Positions 1-9,085 of a DNA stretch of 64,000 nt are shown here, in pieces. The translations under genes were made by a program, and so were the position numbers. Within the stretch, counting starts at the first letter, position 1, and every line of letters starts with the position of its first letter. Origin of the DNA: JAMHWF01 sp048500255 (GTDB lineage Bacteria > Pseudomonadota > Gammaproteobacteria > Burkholderiales > Burkholderiaceae_C); assembly GCA_048500255.1 (NCBI GenBank), contig JASNYH010000003.1, positions 186,001 to 250,000 on the forward strand, read 5' to 3'. The notes beneath the pieces were generated by a model. That model ran no database searches and was not told where the DNA came from. It saw nothing but the letters and a program-made list of their open reading frames with translations.

Positions 1-136
1 TCACGTCGCAGGCCTTGAGGATCTGCATCGCGCGGCCCGAGAAGCCGCACATCGGGAACTGGGCCGTGCCCTTCATGAAGAGCACGATGCGATGGTTCTT
101 GACGAGGTCGTCGATGCGTTTCTGAACGTCGTCCAT
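1..136 (-). CDS. grxD: Monothiol glutaredoxin, Grx4 family (partial, C-terminus missing)
   Basis: The reverse strand reads MDDVQKRIDDLVKNHRIVLF and continues to a CGFS active-site motif about 30 residues in, which defines the monothiol Grx4/GrxD glutaredoxins that bind and deliver [2Fe-2S] clusters in the cytoplasm. Only about 45 residues are inside the window and the gene runs off its left edge; the family is about 105 residues long. The ATG at 134-136 gives the expected N-terminus. It is the last visible member of a minus-strand block hemA, prfA, prmC, outer-membrane protein, grxD, an order seen in Burkholderiales. Confidence 0.92.
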   Translation of the reverse strand, partial: MDDVQKRIDDLVKNHRIVLFMKGTAQFPMCGFSGRAMQILKACDV

Positions 137-237
137 GGTGTTGCGAATCGCTGGTGATGGCTGGATGGGAACGCTAGCTTAACGGCATCACGCGCCGGCG
201 GCCGGCGCTGCCGCCAAGCCCCCGCGCCACCGGGTGG

Positions 238-834
238 CTAGAAGGAATAGGAGACGCCGAGTTGCAGCACCGGCATCAGCCGCAGGTCGCGCACGACGTC
301 GTCGAGGCGCTGCGTCGCGCCGGCGGCCTGGCCGAGGCGCACGCGCGAGCCGACGGCCATCAGGCCCAGATCGGCCGAGAAACCCCAGCCGCCGCTCAGG
401 CTCAGCGCTGAGTAGCCGACGCCGGCATACGGCACCGTGCCGTCGAGCGCGGCTTCGGCCGACCCCGGCGCGCCGGCGTGGCGGCGTCCGACGTTGGCCG
501 CACCGCCGGCCGGCAGCGCCCACGCGCCCGAGGCTTGGCCGAGCAGCACGCCGCTGGTGGCGCGAAAGCCGCCGCTGCTGCGCTCGCTGAACGGTGCGCT
601 CAGGAAGTAGTAGTCGCCCATCACGCCGAGGCTGCGCAGTCGCAGGCCGGCCGACGCGCCGTCGCCGACCTCGTTGCGCCACGCCAGGGCATCGGTGTGG
701 ATCGACAGCCGCGCCTGCCAGCGCGGCCAGGGTGCGTCGCGGTCCACGGCCAGGCCGTCGACGGCATGGGCGCTGCTGCCGAGCGCGGCAAGCGCGAGAA
801 CCCAGGCGACCGAACGTGCGACGGCGTACCGCAT
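238..834 (-). CDS. Putative outer-membrane beta-barrel protein
   Basis: A 198-residue protein with an N-terminal signal peptide (MRYAVARSVAWVLALAALG, cleavage expected after SAHA). It has alternating polar/hydrophobic strands and ends in the aromatic SYSF, the C-terminal signature recognised by the BAM machinery. I chose the ATG at 834, not the longer frame starting at 879, because GGAGG lies about five bases before it and the signal peptide then starts cleanly. It sits between prmC and grxD on the same strand. No specific substrate or family can be named; small OmpW-like or adhesin-like barrels are possible. Confidence 0.7.
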   Translation of the reverse strand: MRYAVARSVAWVLALAALGSSAHAVDGLAVDRDAPWPRWQARLSIHTDALAWRNEVGDGASAGLRLRSLGVMGDYYFLSAPFSERSSGGFRATSGVLLGQASGAWALPAGGAANVGRRHAGAPGSAEAALDGTVPYAGVGYSALSLSGGWGFSADLGLMAVGSRVRLGQAAGATQRLDDVVRDLRLMPVLQLGVSYSF

Positions 835-868
835 GACGACCTCCAACGACGACTCTGTGGGAGGCATG

Positions 869-1741
869 CTACGCCGCACGCCTGTCCTTGTCGCGAGCGT
901 GGAACCCTTCAGGCGCGGGGCCTGCGTCGACGCGGCCTGCCGTGCAGCGCGGCAGGCCGGCGAGGTCGGTGCGCGTCGCGATGTCGCGACAGTGGTGCTC
1001 GCGCATCAGCTGCTGCACGGCGCCGGCCTGGTCGTGGCCGTGCTCGACGATCAGCCAGCCGCCGGCGCGCAGGTGCTGCGGCGCATCGGCCACGATGCGG
1101 CGCAAGTCGTCGAGGCCGTCGGGGCCCGCCGTCAGTGCGCGTCGCGGCTCGTGGCGCAGCGCCTCGAGATGCGGGTCGCCTTCGGCGACGTAGGGCGGGT
1201 TCGACACGACAAGATCGAAGCGGCGCCCGGCCAGCGCCGCGTACCAGTCGGCGGCCAGCCATTCGACCGTCAGGCCGAGGCGCTCGCCGTTGGCGCGCGC
1301 GACGGCCAGCGCCGGCGCGCTGGCGTCGACCGCCGTGACGCGGGCCTGCGGCCAGCCGTGCGCGACGGCCAGCGCGACGGCGCCGCTGCCGGTGCCGAGG
1401 TCGAGCACCGCCGGTGCCGCGCCGAGCCCCGGCAGCAGCTCGAGCGCCCATTCGACGAGCAGTTCCGTCTCGGGCCGCGGCACCAGCACGTCGGGTGTGA
1501 CGCGCAACGCCAACGCGTGGAACGCCTTCTCGCCGACGAGGTAGGCCAGCGGCTCGCCGGCGGCGCGCCGCTGCAGCAGCGCGTCGATGCGGCGCCAGTC
1601 GGCGTCGGTGAGCTGCGCGTCGTCGTGCGCGATGAGCCAGGCGGGGGCGCGGCCGAGCACGTGCGCGAGCAGCCGCCGCGCGTCGAGCCGTTCGACGCCC
1701 AGCGCCTGCGCATGCCGCAGTGTCTGCGCGACGTTGCGCAT
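869..1741 (-). CDS. prmC: Peptide chain release factor N5-glutamine methyltransferase
   Basis: 290 residues, normal for PrmC/HemK. The N-terminal helical domain (about 1-80) binds the release factor. The Rossmann methyltransferase domain carries the SAM-binding DLGTGSGAVAL near residue 115 and the catalytic NPPY motif in VVSNPPYV near residue 182. It methylates the GGQ glutamine of RF1 and RF2 in the cytoplasm. The gene begins immediately after the prfA stop codon (1741/1742), so enzyme and substrate are translationally linked. Confidence 0.96.
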   Translation of the reverse strand: MRNVAQTLRHAQALGVERLDARRLLAHVLGRAPAWLIAHDDAQLTDADWRRIDALLQRRAAGEPLAYLVGEKAFHALALRVTPDVLVPRPETELLVEWALELLPGLGAAPAVLDLGTGSGAVALAVAHGWPQARVTAVDASAPALAVARANGERLGLTVEWLAADWYAALAGRRFDLVVSNPPYVAEGDPHLEALRHEPRRALTAGPDGLDDLRRIVADAPQHLRAGGWLIVEHGHDQAGAVQQLMREHHCRDIATRTDLAGLPRCTAGRVDAGPAPEGFHARDKDRRAA

Positions 1742-2827
1742 TCAGCCGCCCCCGGTCTCGAGCTCGGCGAGCTGCTCGGCGGCGCGCGCGGCGGCCAGCG
1801 CGGACACGACGTCATCGAGGTCGCCGTTGAGGATGGCGTCGAGCTTGTACAGCGTCAGGTTGATGCGGTGGTCGGTGAGCCGCCCCTGCGGGAAGTTGTA
1901 GGTGCGGATGCGGTCGCTGCGGTCGCCGCTGCCGATCAGGCCCTTGCGCGTCGCCGCTTCCTTCGCGGCTCGCTCGCTCCGCTCCTTGTCGCGCAGCCGC
2001 GCCGCCAGCACGGCCATCGCCTTGGCCTTGTTGCGGTGCTGCGAGCGGTCGTCCTGGCATTCGGCGACCAGGCCGGTCGGCAGGTGCGTGATGCGGATCG
2101 CGCTGTCCGTCTTGTTGACGTGCTGGCCACCGGCACCGCTGGCGCGGAAGGTGTCGATGCGCAGCTCGGCGGGGTTGAGCGCCACCTCCTCCGCTTCGTC
2201 GGGCTCGGGCAGCACGGCGACGGTGCAGGCGCTGGTGTGAATGCGCCCTTGCGTCTCGGTCGCCGGCACGCGCTGTACGCGGTGCCCGCCCGACTCGAAG
2301 CGCAGCGCGCCGTAGGCGCCGTCGCCGTCGATGCGCACCACGACCTCCTTGTAGCCGCCGAGATCCGACTCGCTGGCCGACAGCACTTCACTGCGCCAGC
2401 CGCATCGCTCGGCGTAGCGCAGGTACATGCGCAGCAGGTCGGCGGCGAACAGCGCCGACTCGTCACCACCGGTGCCGGCGCGGATCTCGATGAACGCGTT
2501 GCGCGCGTCGTCGGGGTCGCGCGGCAGCAGCGCTGCCTGCAGCTGCTGCTGCAGCGCGGCGAGTTCGGCCTCGGCAGCGGCGGCCTCGTCGCGCGCCAGC
2601 TCGGCCATCTCGGCGTCGGCCATCAGCTCGCGGGCGTGCGCCAGGTCGCCTTCTCGCTGGGCATAGCGGCGATAGCACTCGACGACGGTGCTCACGTCGG
2701 CGTGCTCGCGCGTCAGTGCGCGGTAGCGCTGCATGTCGGCGGCGACGTCCGGATCGGCCAGCGTGGCGTCGAGCTCGCCCAGCCGCAGGGCGAGACGCTC
2801 GAGCTGTTGACGCAGGCTGTTCTTCAT
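1742..2827 (-). CDS. prfA: Peptide chain release factor 1
   Basis: 361 residues, the usual RF1 length. It carries the GGQ catalytic motif in SGAGGQHVNKTDSAIR and the PAT tripeptide (RVPATETQG) that reads UAA and UAG, which separates RF1 from RF2 (SPF). It acts in the ribosomal A site to release finished peptides. It is transcribed from the hemA side, with prmC directly downstream and 87 bp separating it from hemA. Confidence 0.97.
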   Translation of the reverse strand: MKNSLRQQLERLALRLGELDATLADPDVAADMQRYRALTREHADVSTVVECYRRYAQREGDLAHARELMADAEMAELARDEAAAAEAELAALQQQLQAALLPRDPDDARNAFIEIRAGTGGDESALFAADLLRMYLRYAERCGWRSEVLSASESDLGGYKEVVVRIDGDGAYGALRFESGGHRVQRVPATETQGRIHTSACTVAVLPEPDEAEEVALNPAELRIDTFRASGAGGQHVNKTDSAIRITHLPTGLVAECQDDRSQHRNKAKAMAVLAARLRDKERSERAAKEAATRKGLIGSGDRSDRIRTYNFPQGRLTDHRINLTLYKLDAILNGDLDDVVSALAAARAAEQLAELETGGG

Positions 2828-2914
2828 GGCGGACGACGGGTGGATGCGGTGTGCCGGGGCGGGTGGCGCGCAAGCGCGCCACAGCGCGCGGGCATGCCGC
2901 GCGCACGAGCGCCG

Positions 2915-4216
2915 CTAACGCTCGTCGGCCGGGCCGCGGCTCGCGCCGCGCAGGAACAGGCGCGACACCGTCTGCGCGAGCTGCGTGCGCTGCTCGGCGT
3001 CGGCGGCGTGCAGCTCGGCCATCGCGCCGTGCAGCATCTTCTGCGTCAGGCCGCGCGACAGCGCGTCGAGCACGGCGTCGACGTCGTGGCCGCGCGCCAG
3101 CAGCTTGCGCGCGCGCGCGATCTCCGTGGCCCGCCAGTCGTCGGCCTGCGCGTTCAGCGCCTGGATCAACGGCACGGTGACGCGCTGATCGAGCCAGTGC
3201 ACGAAGCTCTGCACGCCCGTCTCGATGATGGCCTCGGCCTGCTCGACGGCGGCCTGGCGCTTCTCGCCGGCGCTCTGCACCAGCGACGACAAGTCGTCGA
3301 TCGTGTAGAGGTAGATGTCGTCGAGCCGCGCCACCTCGGGCTCGATGTCGCGCGGAACGGCCAGGTCGACCATCAGCATCGGGCGGTGGCGGCGCGCCTT
3401 CAGCGCGCGCTCTGCGGCGCCCAGGCCGATGATCGGCAATGTGCTCGCGGTGCACGAGATGACGACGTCGAAGTCCGCCAGCCGCGCCGGCAGGTCGGCG
3501 AGGCGGATCGCCTCGGCGCCGAAGCGGCCGGCCAGCTTCTCGCCTCGCTCGAGCGTGCGGTTGGCGACGACCATCGCGCGCGGCGCCTTGGCGGCGAAGT
3601 GCGTCGCCACCAGCTCGATCATCTCGCCGGCGCCGACGAACAGCACGCGCAGCTCGTTCATGTCCTCGAACAGTTGCGCCGCCAGCCGCACCGACACCGC
3701 CGCCATGCTGATCGAGTGGGCGCCGATCTCGGTCGAGGTGCGCACCTCCTTGGCGACGGAGAACGAGCGCTGGAACAGCTGGTGCAGCGTGCTGCCCAGC
3801 GTGCCGGCCTGCGAGGCCTCGCGCACGGCCTGCTTCATCTGGCCGAGGATCTGCGGCTCGCCGAGCACCATCGAGTCGAGGCCGCTGGCGACGCGGAATG
3901 CGTGACGCGCGACCTGGCCGCCCTCCATCACGTAGGCGTGATCGAGCAGCTGCGTGCCGCTGACGCTGCCGATGCCGGCGAGCCAGTCGACCGCCGGACG
4001 CACCAGCTCGCGCGCAGCATGCGGGGTGGCGGCGCAGTACAGCTCGGTGCGGTTGCAGGTCGACAGCAGCGCGGCCTCGGGCACGACGGCGTCGCTGCTC
4101 AGGCGCTCGCGCAGCGACTGCAGCGCCGGCGCGATCTGGTCGACGGCGAACGCGAAGCGCCCGCGCAGGTCGACCGGCGCCGTGCTGTGGTTGAGCCCAA
4201 GGGCGAACACGCTCAT
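2915..4216 (-). CDS. hemA: Glutamyl-tRNA reductase
   Basis: 433 residues. The N-terminal catalytic domain carries the nucleophilic cysteine in LLSTCNRTELYC (about residues 51-62). The NADPH domain includes VLFVGAGEM near residue 190, and a C-terminal dimerisation helix follows. It makes glutamate-1-semialdehyde, the first committed precursor of tetrapyrroles by the C5 route. It heads the hemA-prfA-prmC run. A perfect TATAAT on the minus strand at 4225-4230 lies only eight bases before the ATG, so the transcript from it would be leaderless or nearly so. Confidence 0.97.
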   Translation of the reverse strand: MSVFALGLNHSTAPVDLRGRFAFAVDQIAPALQSLRERLSSDAVVPEAALLSTCNRTELYCAATPHAARELVRPAVDWLAGIGSVSGTQLLDHAYVMEGGQVARHAFRVASGLDSMVLGEPQILGQMKQAVREASQAGTLGSTLHQLFQRSFSVAKEVRTSTEIGAHSISMAAVSVRLAAQLFEDMNELRVLFVGAGEMIELVATHFAAKAPRAMVVANRTLERGEKLAGRFGAEAIRLADLPARLADFDVVISCTASTLPIIGLGAAERALKARRHRPMLMVDLAVPRDIEPEVARLDDIYLYTIDDLSSLVQSAGEKRQAAVEQAEAIIETGVQSFVHWLDQRVTVPLIQALNAQADDWRATEIARARKLLARGHDVDAVLDALSRGLTQKMLHGAMAELHAADAEQRTQLAQTVSRLFLRGASRGPADER

Positions 4217-4255
4217 CGCGGCGGATTATAAAATTCGGCCCCCGTCTGGCGTTTC

Positions 4256-4615
4256 GTGTCTGAGAACGACGAGACGCCTCTTTCTTGCGCCGGCGCAAAC
4301 CGACCGGCCGCTGCCACACCGGGAGCCGCCGCCCTGGGCCCGCTCGACGCACTGATCCATCTCGGCAACCTGGTCCTGCCTGCGCTCGGCCTGGGCGGCA
4401 TCGCCGCCGCGCTCGCCAAGCTCGTGTGGTGGCGCTCGCTGCGCGGCGTGGCATGGTGGCGGCTCGCCGCCTGGGCCGCCGCCGCCGCGGCCGTCGCCAG
4501 CGTGGGTGGGCTGGTGGTCAGCGGGCGCGACGGCCGCATGGCGACCTATGCCGCGATGGTCGTCGCGACGGCGCTCGCGCTGTGGTGGGCGGGCTGGCGG
4601 GGCACGAGTCGCTGA
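4256..4615 (+). CDS. Hypothetical small membrane protein
   Basis: 119 residues from a GTG start, divergent from hemA. After a polar, alanine/proline-rich N-terminus (1-25) there are three hydrophobic stretches, about 33-50, 66-85 and 95-112, consistent with an inner-membrane protein. I recognise no catalytic motif. The promoter region shared with hemA is about 40 bp. It is followed directly by a copy of the GC-rich intergenic repeat. Confidence 0.5.
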   Translation: MSENDETPLSCAGANRPAAATPGAAALGPLDALIHLGNLVLPALGLGGIAAALAKLVWWRSLRGVAWWRLAAWAAAAAAVASVGGLVVSGRDGRMATYAAMVVATALALWWAGWRGTSR

Positions 4616-4628
4616 AGCCGCGCCGCGG

Positions 4629-4717
4629 GCCGCCGCGCCGGGCCGGGCCGCCCCAAGCCAGGCCCGCACCCTCTCGGAGGGTCGCTCGCCGACATCGGCG
4701 AGCGGTGCGGTCCGTCA
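4629..4717 (+). repeat. GC-rich dispersed intergenic repeat, copy 1
   Basis: Contains the shared core GGGCCGCCCCAAGCC, then a variable GGCCCG stretch, and two hairpins: ACCCTC-TCG-GAGGGT and CGCTCGCCGA-CA-TCGGCGAGCG. It ends in CCGTCA. The terminal TCA (4715-4717) is the TGA stop codon of miaB on the other strand. Four further copies in this window share the core, the two hairpins and the GTCA(T) end. Confidence 0.75.
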
Positions 4718-6064
4718 GAGCGCCGCTTCAGCCGCCGCCGGCACCTCGCCGCGCAGCGAATGCGGCCACGCCTGCGTGATCGTCACGTCGATCATGCGGC
4801 CGACGAGACGCTGCGGTCCGGCGAAGTTGACGATGCGGTTGCACTCGGTGCGCCCCATCAGCTCCGGTGTACCGTCCGGGCCGGGGCGGCGCGACGGACC
4901 CTCGACGAGGATGCGCTGGCGCGTGCCGACGAGCGCCGCGGCGAAGCGCTGCGCATTTGCCTCGATCGCCGCCTGCACGCGCCGCAGGCGCTGCAGCTTG
5001 ACGGCGTGCGGCGTCTCGTCGTGCAACGCGGCGGCCGGCGTGCCGGGGCGCGGGCTGTAGACGAAGCTGAAGCTCTGGTCGAAGCCGACGTCGTCGATCA
5101 GCTTCATCAGGCGCTCGAAGTCGTCGTCCGTCTCGCCGGGAAAGCCGACGATGAAGTCGCTCGAGATGCCGATGCCCGGGCGCACGGCGCGCAGCCGGCG
5201 CACCAGGCTCTTGTACTGCAGCACGGTGTAGCCGCGCTTCATCGCCGAGAGGATGCGGTCGCTGCCGTGCTGCACCGGCAGATGCACGTGGCCGACGAGC
5301 TGCGGCAGCTTGCCATACGCGTCGACCAGCCGCTGCGTGAACTCGTTCGGATGGCTGGTCGTGTAGCGGATGCGCTCGATGCCGGGGATCTCGGCCACGT
5401 ACTCGAGCAGCAGCGCGAAGTCGGAGATCTCGCCGCCCGCGCCCATCGCGCCGCGGTAGGCGTTGACGTTCTGGCCGAGCAGCGTCACTTCGCGCACGCC
5501 CTGCGTGGCCAGGTCGGCGATCTCGGTGAGCACGTCCTCGAACGGGCGCGACACCTCGTCGCCGCGCGTGTAGGGCACGACGCAGTAGCTGCAGTACTTG
5601 GAGCAGCCCTCCATGATCGAGACGAAGGCCGTCGCGCCGTCGACGCGCGCCGGCGGCAGGTGGTCGAACTTCTCGATCTCGGGAAAGCTCACGTCGACCT
5701 GCGGCTGCAGGCTGCGCTCGCGCTCGGCGAGCATCTGCGGCAGTCGGTGCAGCGTCTGCGGGCCGAAGACGATGTCGACGTAGGGCGCGCGGTCGACGAT
5801 CGCCGCGCCCTCCTGGCTGGCGACGCAGCCGCCGACTCCGATGCGCACGCCGCGCGCCTTCAAGTGCTTGACGCGGCCGAGGTCGCTGAACACTTTCTCC
5901 TGCGCCTTCTCGCGCACCGAGCAGGTGTTGAACAGGATCAGGTCGGCCTCGTCGACGTTCGTCGTCGGCTCGTAGCCCGCGGCGGCGCGCAGCACGTCGG
6001 ACATCTTGTCCGAGTCGTACTCGTTCATCTGGCAGCCGAACGTCTTGATGTAGACCTTCTTCAT
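4715..6064 (-). CDS. miaB: tRNA-2-methylthio-N6-dimethylallyladenosine synthase
   Basis: 449 residues from the ATG at 6064, where the conserved MKKVYIKTFGCQMNEYDSD begins; the frame is open further upstream, but that extension is not family-like. Three N-terminal cysteines (FGCQMN, FNTCSV, VGGCVA) bind the auxiliary cluster. The radical-SAM motif CSKYCSYC lies near residue 157, and a C-terminal TRAM domain follows. The enzyme adds the methylthio group at A37 of tRNAs reading UNN codons. A small secreted protein gene lies 17 bp upstream. Confidence 0.97.
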   Translation of the reverse strand: MKKVYIKTFGCQMNEYDSDKMSDVLRAAAGYEPTTNVDEADLILFNTCSVREKAQEKVFSDLGRVKHLKARGVRIGVGGCVASQEGAAIVDRAPYVDIVFGPQTLHRLPQMLAERERSLQPQVDVSFPEIEKFDHLPPARVDGATAFVSIMEGCSKYCSYCVVPYTRGDEVSRPFEDVLTEIADLATQGVREVTLLGQNVNAYRGAMGAGGEISDFALLLEYVAEIPGIERIRYTTSHPNEFTQRLVDAYGKLPQLVGHVHLPVQHGSDRILSAMKRGYTVLQYKSLVRRLRAVRPGIGISSDFIVGFPGETDDDFERLMKLIDDVGFDQSFSFVYSPRPGTPAAALHDETPHAVKLQRLRRVQAAIEANAQRFAAALVGTRQRILVEGPSRRPGPDGTPELMGRTECNRIVNFAGPQRLVGRMIDVTITQAWPHSLRGEVPAAAEAAL

Positions 6065-6081
6065 CACGGCGCCTGCTGCGT

Positions 6082-6465
6082 TCAACGCTCCTGCCAGACC
6101 TGCGCGACCGGGTCGAAGGCCCAGCGCTGCGCCTGCTCGGGCGTGCGCGGCCAGGGCTGCTTCGCAATCTCGTCGGGGCGCAGGATCCACACGTCGCGCA
6201 CCGTGCCGGTCATGTCGAGCGTGTAGTGGACGACGGCTTTCGTGCCGACCAGCGCGCCCGACATCTCGAGCAGGTTGTTCGCGTTGCGGATGCGCGACCC
6301 GGGCGCCAGCCGCGTCGCCTGGCCGTTGAGCGCCACTTCGGGCGGCGCGCCGAAGGCGATCTCGCCGCGCAGCGCGTTGTGCGGAAAGTTGCGCTGCACC
6401 TGCGCGAAGGCGGCGGTCGAGACGAAGGCGAGGGCGGCCACGGCGGCCAGCGCACAGCGGTACAT
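6082..6465 (-). CDS. Hypothetical periplasmic protein
   Basis: 127 residues with a clear signal peptide (MYRCALAAVAALAFVSTAAFA, then QVQ). The mature part contains FPHNALRGEIAFGAPPEVALNG and a strand-rich middle that predicts a small beta-rich periplasmic domain. I recognise no enzyme motif. It lies 17 bp upstream of miaB on the same strand and is probably co-transcribed with it. Confidence 0.72.
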   Translation of the reverse strand: MYRCALAAVAALAFVSTAAFAQVQRNFPHNALRGEIAFGAPPEVALNGQATRLAPGSRIRNANNLLEMSGALVGTKAVVHYTLDMTGTVRDVWILRPDEIAKQPWPRTPEQAQRWAFDPVAQVWQER

Positions 6466-6532
6466 GGTGTGATCCAGTGGCTGCGGTAAAGCGGGGCCGC
6501 CAGTGTAGCGCCCGCGCCCGCGAGCCGGTCGC

Positions 6533-7243
<711 letters not shown>

Positions 7244-7246
<3 letters not shown>

Positions 7247-7332
7247 GACAGCGCCTCGTCCGACGGGTACGTCGTCCGATCTCGCGACGGGAGAGAGGGG
7301 GCCGGCTTGGGGCGGCCCGGCGCTCGGCCCGC
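7244..7332 (-). repeat. GC-rich dispersed intergenic repeat, copy 2
   Basis: Read on the minus strand it has the core GCCGGGCCGCCCCAAGCC, a weaker hairpin region, and the end GCTGTCAT. The final ATG of that end is the start codon of livF. It occupies nearly the whole 94-bp gap between livG and livF. Confidence 0.65.
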
Positions 7333-7340
7333 GCTCTCGT

Positions 7341-8090
7341 TCATGCATGACCTCCGAGATACGCCGCTTGCACCAGCTCGTTGCTGCGCACGGCGGCGGG
7401 CGTGTCGGACGCCAGCACCGCGCCGTTGACCATCACGGTGATGCGCTCGGCGATCGCGAACACGGCGTCCATGTCGTGCTCGACGAGCAGGATGGCGTGA
7501 GAGGGCTTCAGCTGGGCGAGCAGCGCGAGCATGCGCTCGGTCTCCTCGGCGCCCATGCCGGCCAGTGGCTCGTCGAGCAGCAGCACCTGCGGCGCGGTGG
7601 CCAGGCACATCGCGATCTCGAGCTGGCGCTTCTGGCCGTGCGACAGCAGGCCGGCGCTGCGCTCGAGCACGTCGCCCAGGCCGACGCGCTCGGCCGCCGA
7701 GCGCGCCGCCGCCAGGCTGCGCTCGCAGCGCTGCGCCGACTCCCAGAACGCCCACGGCCGGCGGTAGCGCGCCTGCGCCGCGAGGCGGCAGTTCTCGAGC
7801 ACGCTGAAGCCGGGATAGATCGTCGTGCGCTGATAGCTGCGGCCCAGTCCGGCGCGCGCGCGGCGCGGCTGAGACCACGCCGTCACGTCGGCGCCGAGCA
7901 GCTCGACCTGGCCTGCCGACGGCGGGATCTCGCCCGACAGGATGTTGATCAGCGTCGACTTGCCCGCGCCATTGGTGCCGATCACCGCGTGCACTGCGCC
8001 GCGCTCGAGCTCGAGCGAGACGCCGTCGACGGCCACCAGCCCGCCCCAGCGCCGCGTGATGGCGCGCCCGCGCAGCAGCACTTCATTCAT
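7341..8090 (-). CDS. livG: Branched-chain amino acid-type ABC transporter ATPase (LivG-like)
   Basis: 249 residues from the ATG at 8090. Walker A is GTNGAGKST near residue 38. The signature region LSHGQKRQLEIA and Walker B QVLLLDEPLAGMG are the LivG pattern, and VEHDMDAVF is the H-loop region. Its start overlaps the livM stop by four bases (ATGA). It would pair with LivF on the LivHM permease. Confidence 0.92.
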   Translation of the reverse strand: MNEVLLRGRAITRRWGGLVAVDGVSLELERGAVHAVIGTNGAGKSTLINILSGEIPPSAGQVELLGADVTAWSQPRRARAGLGRSYQRTTIYPGFSVLENCRLAAQARYRRPWAFWESAQRCERSLAAARSAAERVGLGDVLERSAGLLSHGQKRQLEIAMCLATAPQVLLLDEPLAGMGAEETERMLALLAQLKPSHAILLVEHDMDAVFAIAERITVMVNGAVLASDTPAAVRSNELVQAAYLGGHA

Positions 8091-9085
8091 GGCGTGCGTC
8101 CTCCGGCGCGTCGCCCCACGAGCCGTGCGCGCCACAGCGCCGGCAGGCCGACGAGGCCGCGCGGCAGCAGCGCGACGCTGGCGATGATCGTCAGGCCCAG
8201 CCCGAGCAGCCAGTGCTTGGCGAAGGCGCCGAAGATCGCCTCCGACTTGAAGAACTCCTGCAGCAGCGTGAAGGCGAACGCGCCGACGAGCGCACCGCGC
8301 AGGTGGCCGAGGCCGCCGAGGATGATCATGATCAGCACGGCGCCCGACAGGTGCCAGCTCAGCATCTCGGGGTTGACGTAGCCGTCCTTGACGGCGAACA
8401 GGAAGCCGGCCAGCCCCGCGATCGCGCCCGAGATGCCGAAGGCGGCCAGCTTGTACGGATAGGTCGAGAAGCCGGTCGCGCGCATGCGCTGCTCGTTGGC
8501 CTTGATGCCGGCGAGCGCGCGGCCGAAGCGCGAGCGCAGCAGCAGCGCGAGGAAGCCGAACACGAGCGCGAGGCAGGCCCAGGTGAAGGCGTAGTAGACG
8601 AGCGGCTTGTCGAGGTCGACGAGCGGCTTGCCGGCGACGAGGAGCGCCGGCTTGACGTAGAGGTAGATCCCGTCGGTGCCGCCGCCCAGCGGCGTGTCGT
8701 GCACGACGTAGTAGGCCATCTGCGCGAAGGCCAACGTCACCATGATGAAGTAGACGCCCTTGGTGCGCAGCGACAGAGCGCCCATGAACAGCGCGTACAG
8801 CGTTGCAGCGACGATGCACGCCGGTAGCAGCCACAGCAGGTTGGCCGCCTCGTAGTCGGGCGACAGGCGCACCGCGGCATAGGCGCCGATGCCGAACAGC
8901 GCCGCCTGGCCGAAGCACACCAGCCCCGTCGTGCCGACGAGCAGCTCGAGGCTCAGCGCCAGCACGGCGTAGACCATGATCTTGGTGACGAGGTCGATGC
9001 CGTAGTTGCCCGCCACCAACGGATAGGCGGCGAGCAGCGCGAAGGCGACGACGACGAACAGGACGCGACCGGAGATCATGCTCAT
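8087..9085 (-). CDS. livM: Branched-chain amino acid-type ABC transporter permease (LivM-like)
   Basis: 332 residues with about ten hydrophobic segments and the family's cytoplasmic loop (GRALAGIKANEQRMRATG near residue 200). It forms the inner-membrane channel with LivH. It overlaps livH and livG by four bases at each end (ATGA), showing tight translational coupling. A C-terminal arginine-rich tail (RARLVGRRAGGRTP) faces the cytoplasm. Confidence 0.92.
   Translation of the reverse strand: MSMISGRVLFVVVAFALLAAYPLVAGNYGIDLVTKIMVYAVLALSLELLVGTTGLVCFGQAALFGIGAYAAVRLSPDYEAANLLWLLPACIVAATLYALFMGALSLRTKGVYFIMVTLAFAQMAYYVVHDTPLGGGTDGIYLYVKPALLVAGKPLVDLDKPLVYYAFTWACLALVFGFLALLLRSRFGRALAGIKANEQRMRATGFSTYPYKLAAFGISGAIAGLAGFLFAVKDGYVNPEMLSWHLSGAVLIMIILGGLGHLRGALVGAFAFTLLQEFFKSEAIFGAFAKHWLLGLGLTIIASVALLPRGLVGLPALWRARLVGRRAGGRTP

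Noticed and set aside
674..4231. Very long plus-strand open frame opposite prmC, prfA and hemA
   Set aside because: It is a shadow of GC-rich minus-strand genes: His/Arg/Ala-rich translation with no family features.
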